DNA of 64,000 nucleotides, from assembly GCA_944990035.1 (NCBI GenBank), contig CALYLX010000115.1:372001-436000 (forward strand), written 5' to 3'. Position numbers and translations under genes: made by a program. Positions 56,399 through 64,000 of this stretch are shown one piece after another. Below the pieces are notes generated by a model. The model had not been told where the DNA came from. It searched no databases and saw only the letters and a list, made by a program, of their open reading frames with translations. The number at the start of each line of letters is the position of its first letter. Position 1 is the stretch's first letter. This DNA is from Clitopilus passeckerianus. Its lineage: Eukaryota > Basidiomycota > Agaricomycetes > Agaricales > Entolomataceae.

Positions 56399-57013
56399 CT
56401 ACAGTATCAAGTGTGCCAAAAAGTACGCATACGCCTCCAAACAGTCCGCCCCCGACTGCAAGGTAGTCAGGAAGGTCTCTCTATCCTTCAGCAACGTCGG
56501 TATCCCAACAATATCCAAGATAGCAGCCCAATCCCTCGGTCCCAACGTACACAGCCCATTATCCACATAACACTTTGGATGCGAACCCAAGGCCTTCGTC
56601 TTCATAGCAGCACACGTCTGCGTGGCGTCTGGCGCTCCCGTTGCCTCCGGAACCAGCACTCTCTGCAAGCACTGCATCACATCCAGCATCCACGCTACGC
56701 CCTTGGTGTCAAGCTTGTTTCGCTCGTCGCTGAACTTCTGGCAGAATGTCTTCCCATAGCCAATTGGGTACCCATTCGGTCCGCAATTGTAGCGAGGTTC
56801 AACGCACGTGGCGTAGAAGGAGCAGGTGTCGCGGGGTGGGTTGTAGCAGATGGGATCGATGGCCTGACGAGCGAGTGCCTGGATGAGATTGCTATTTGAG
56901 GTGGTCGGAATGGGAGTCGGTGAAGCAGTGATGTAAACCGTGCCAATTGTGAACAGTATTGATAGAATTGCGAATATATGAATTGAGGAATTGCGTCTGC
57001 CTCTTTGGCCCAT
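56399..57013 (-). CDS. Secreted cysteine-rich protein, stanniocalcin-like
   Basis: Single-exon gene from the ATG at 57013-57011 (MGQRGRRNSSIHIF), 204 residues. A signal peptide (IFAILSILFTIGTVYITASP) precedes a mature domain with about ten cysteines. The pattern CSFYATCVEPRYNCGPNGYP, then YGKTFCQKF, VMQCLQ, SHPKCYVDNGLCTLGPRDW recalls stanniocalcin-like proteins found in many fungi; I base this on the cysteine spacing and the CYV..G.C..... DW core, not on a search. The function in fungi is unknown; it is probably extracellular. The stop codon lies about 55 bp beyond the 3' end of the convergent J-domain gene. Confidence 0.7.
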   Translation of the reverse strand: MGQRGRRNSSIHIFAILSILFTIGTVYITASPTPIPTTSNSNLIQALARQAIDPICYNPPRDTCSFYATCVEPRYNCGPNGYPIGYGKTFCQKFSDERNKLDTKGVAWMLDVMQCLQRVLVPEATGAPDATQTCAAMKTKALGSHPKCYVDNGLCTLGPRDWAAILDIVGIPTLLKDRETFLTTLQSGADCLEAYAYFLAHLIL

Positions 57014-57595
57014 ATTTATGTCAGCTGCCTTGCAGAATCTTTTCGACCGAGCGTCTTGGCGGGAGGACGGTATAGGTGAGCGTCGCAAGCAAGGCGTTTT
57101 ATGAGGAGTTGCTCTCTCCGCGGCTGGCCATGACGTATTGATGAATGATGTCGAGGTTTGGCAGCTGAAATAATTTGCAGGATCATATAACCTTATCGAC
57201 GTCGATAAACTATAACAGTAGGAATAGACTCCACATCATCGTACTCGGCTTAGAGGGGAGGAACTTCATACTCTATGGCATGTTCATCCTGATCCTCTTC
57301 GTGTCTGGGAGTTCCAGTGATATCTATGTACTCCGGTCTGACGTCTGCGTTCATCATGCACCGAATCAAATCCATAGTAGGTCGCAGTCATCATGATTCA
57401 TGAGGACTAGTCGGGGACGAACCCTAGATTAAAATGGATCCTGACAGAGTGAGAGAATCCAGGTTCCAAATGGGTCCGACGGGTGCACGCCTTGTAGGGC
57501 TATCAATTAGGGTTGCTCTGGGTATTTATGATCAAACAATAGAGGAATGTTCCACTATACTTCTCTTCGTCGCCCTCTTCTAACTTCTAAGCAGC
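57014..57595. promoter_or_regulatory. Divergent promoter region
   Basis: 5' region of the secreted protein (minus) and of the candidate peptide gene (plus). A TATA-like TATTTATGA lies near 57521, about 75 bp before the plus ATG. Nothing else recognised. Confidence 0.4.
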
Positions 57596-57887
57596 ATGGT
57601 GTGCTCTCTCTAGCGGCTTGTCGCCTCCATGAACTGACTTGGATACCCAGTTTGCCTCATCGAGATCCTTTAATCTTCTTGCCCTCTTCGTCGTTGTCGC
57701 ATTCGCAATGATTACCAACAGTGCGGTGCTGTCAACTGGGGACCTTGCCGGTATGTGTGCCGTTCGATATAATGGGGTTTGCCTGGCTTATACCTTTTTG
57801 CTAGCGGAAGCCCTCGAAGAAGGGACAGAGCGATCAGACTGGCTAGGCCCGCTCAACTCCACCTCGCCCGACGAGGAATCATACTAG
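57596..57887 (+). CDS. Candidate short secreted peptide
   Basis: Proposed three-exon gene of about 60 residues. ATG (57596-57598) is followed at once by a GT-AG intron ending CCCAG at 57650. The second exon encodes a signal peptide (SFNLLALFVVVAFAMITNSA). A second intron (GTATGT...TGCTAG) leads to an exon ending DWLGPLNSTSPDEESY and a stop. The mature part would be only about 35 residues without cysteine, so it could be a peptide precursor. No Kex2 pairs or CaaX end are visible, so it is not a mating pheromone. The gene model is a guess supported by splice sites and hydrophobicity. Confidence 0.45.
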
Positions 57888-63195
<5,308 letters not shown>

Positions 63196-63701
63196 GTTGG
63201 CTGGACCTGCTGGAGAGCGCTACTGCTTTGTATCGCTTTGTACACCCACCTATCTACACTATGGATATACTACGGACTCTCTGGACTCATTTTTTGCTAC
63301 CACCATTACATCACGCTCCTTTGGACACTACGGACTGACGTATTATCACACTGTATAATCATGTGTTTCTAATTATCTACCAACTACGGCCACGAATATG
63401 ATGGAGTCGAACTGCACCAACATCTATTCCGCCTATAAGAAGTTTGGCTATGCTTGGAGTCGATGAGGAGACTTTGGTACCAATTGAACGTTTAGCAGAG
63501 TGGCAGCGCGCCTGGTGAGGAATAGATGACATCAACATCAGAATGTGACGTCAACCAAGAATCTACGCCACCTCGCAAACCACCACTCGAATGACGCCAA
63601 AGACTCCGAAAGGGCATCATGGAAGTTGAAAAATACATCGCAGAAAGGTATATAAAGCCTCGTAGATTTCCTTGAGATGCTCAGTATCAAATCACACAAA
63701 C
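63196..63701. promoter_or_regulatory. Intergenic with TATA box of the CsbD-type gene
   Basis: A strong TATA box, TATATAAA at 63649-63656, lies about 50 bp before the next ATG and just after a purine-rich stretch. No gene in the interval. Confidence 0.55.
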
Positions 63702-64000
63702 ATGTCTTCCAACAACTTCTCTTCTTCCACCAACAACACCGCCTCTGGCGAGCCCAAGTTCGTACACCTCTCAAATCACATCTCACAGTCCTAACCTCAT
63801 CTCTTACAGCAAACTCTCCGGCCAATACCACTCCACCAAGGGTAACGTCGTTGAGGCCATCGGCAATGCCACCGGGGCTCAGTCCTGGACCGACTCTGGC
63901 AAGCAAGAGCATGCCGCCGGTGAGACAGAATACAAGGCAGCCCAGGCCAAGGGTTACGCTGAGGGCACCCAAGACCGCATTGGCGGCAAGAAGGACAGCG
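63702..64000 (+). CDS. CsbD-family stress-response protein, partial
   Basis: Two exons seen, 63702-63757 and 63810 to the window edge, cut off on the right. The N-terminus is Ser/Asn-rich (SSNNFSSSTNNTASGEP). The second exon reads KLSGQYHSTKGNVVEAIGNA then SGKQEHAAGETEYKAAQAKG and GTQDRIGGKKDS, the amphipathic pattern of CsbD-like proteins, which in fungi are annotated as mismatch or cruciform DNA-binding or stress-induced small proteins. Family members are usually about 80-110 residues, so little is missing. A strong TATA box upstream suits an inducible, highly expressed gene. Confidence 0.8.

Noticed and set aside
57596..57887. Mating pheromone precursor
   Set aside because: Has a signal peptide and lacks a C-terminal CaaX motif; fungal basidiomycete pheromones show the opposite.

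Overview
The window is nuclear DNA from a filamentous basidiomycete, almost certainly a mushroom-forming agaricomycete. Genes carry many short GT-AG introns (about 41-115 nt). The NACHT gene has the short N-terminal leader I know from agaricomycete NACHT proteins. F-box/LRR-like genes, fungal APH-type kinases and small secreted proteins are present in several copies or types. Exon joins were worked out by hand; for the best genes the exon lengths sum to a multiple of three and rebuild the family consensus.

Layout. 0-5 kb: a frameshifted F-box paralogue runs off the left edge, followed by an intact F-box/LRR-like gene, both on minus. 5-11.4 kb: a poorly resolved stretch with exon-like open frames but no recognisable family. 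11.4-18.3 kb: two tandem minus-strand paralogues of a fungal multi-pass membrane protein. The first carries an in-frame TGA. They are separated by a ~2.5 kb block bounded by terminal inverted repeats and filled with GGAACGT-type repeats. 19-20.3 kb: a decayed F-box gene.

20.7-31 kb is a plus-strand housekeeping block: the glycine-cleavage T-protein, coronin and biotin-protein ligase. Here the coronin 3' end plus the ligase 5' end was duplicated (about 24.17-25.39 kb and 28.29-29.48 kb). This leaves a dead ligase head, a dead coronin tail, a decayed F-box gene and a small secreted protein gene between the two intact genes. 32.3-38.4 kb: a frameshifted UbiA-type prenyltransferase, an intact 3-ketodihydrosphingosine reductase, and a pair of APH-like kinases. 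The first kinase is dead and split by a 787 bp TG...CA insertion with a 4 bp target duplication; the second is intact.

38.8-47.2 kb, minus strand: a complete VPS10 vacuolar sorting receptor (about 16 exons) and a NACHT NTPase. 47.9-57.9 kb: hypothetical and membrane genes, two more F-box genes, a membrane-anchored J-domain protein with a GC-AG intron, a secreted stanniocalcin-like cysteine-rich protein and a candidate short secreted peptide. 57.9-60.7 kb looks empty. 60.7-63.2 kb is a nine-exon GMC oxidoreductase with a GPI-anchor-like tail. A CsbD-family stress gene runs off the right edge.

Overall, conserved housekeeping genes (glycine catabolism, actin control, biotinylation, sphingolipid synthesis, vacuolar sorting) are interleaved with fast-evolving accessory families and their dead copies. 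I found no gene cluster I would call a new functional system. The most unusual features are the inverted-repeat element with its repeat clusters, the coronin/ligase segmental duplication and the LTR-like insertion in the kinase pseudogene.
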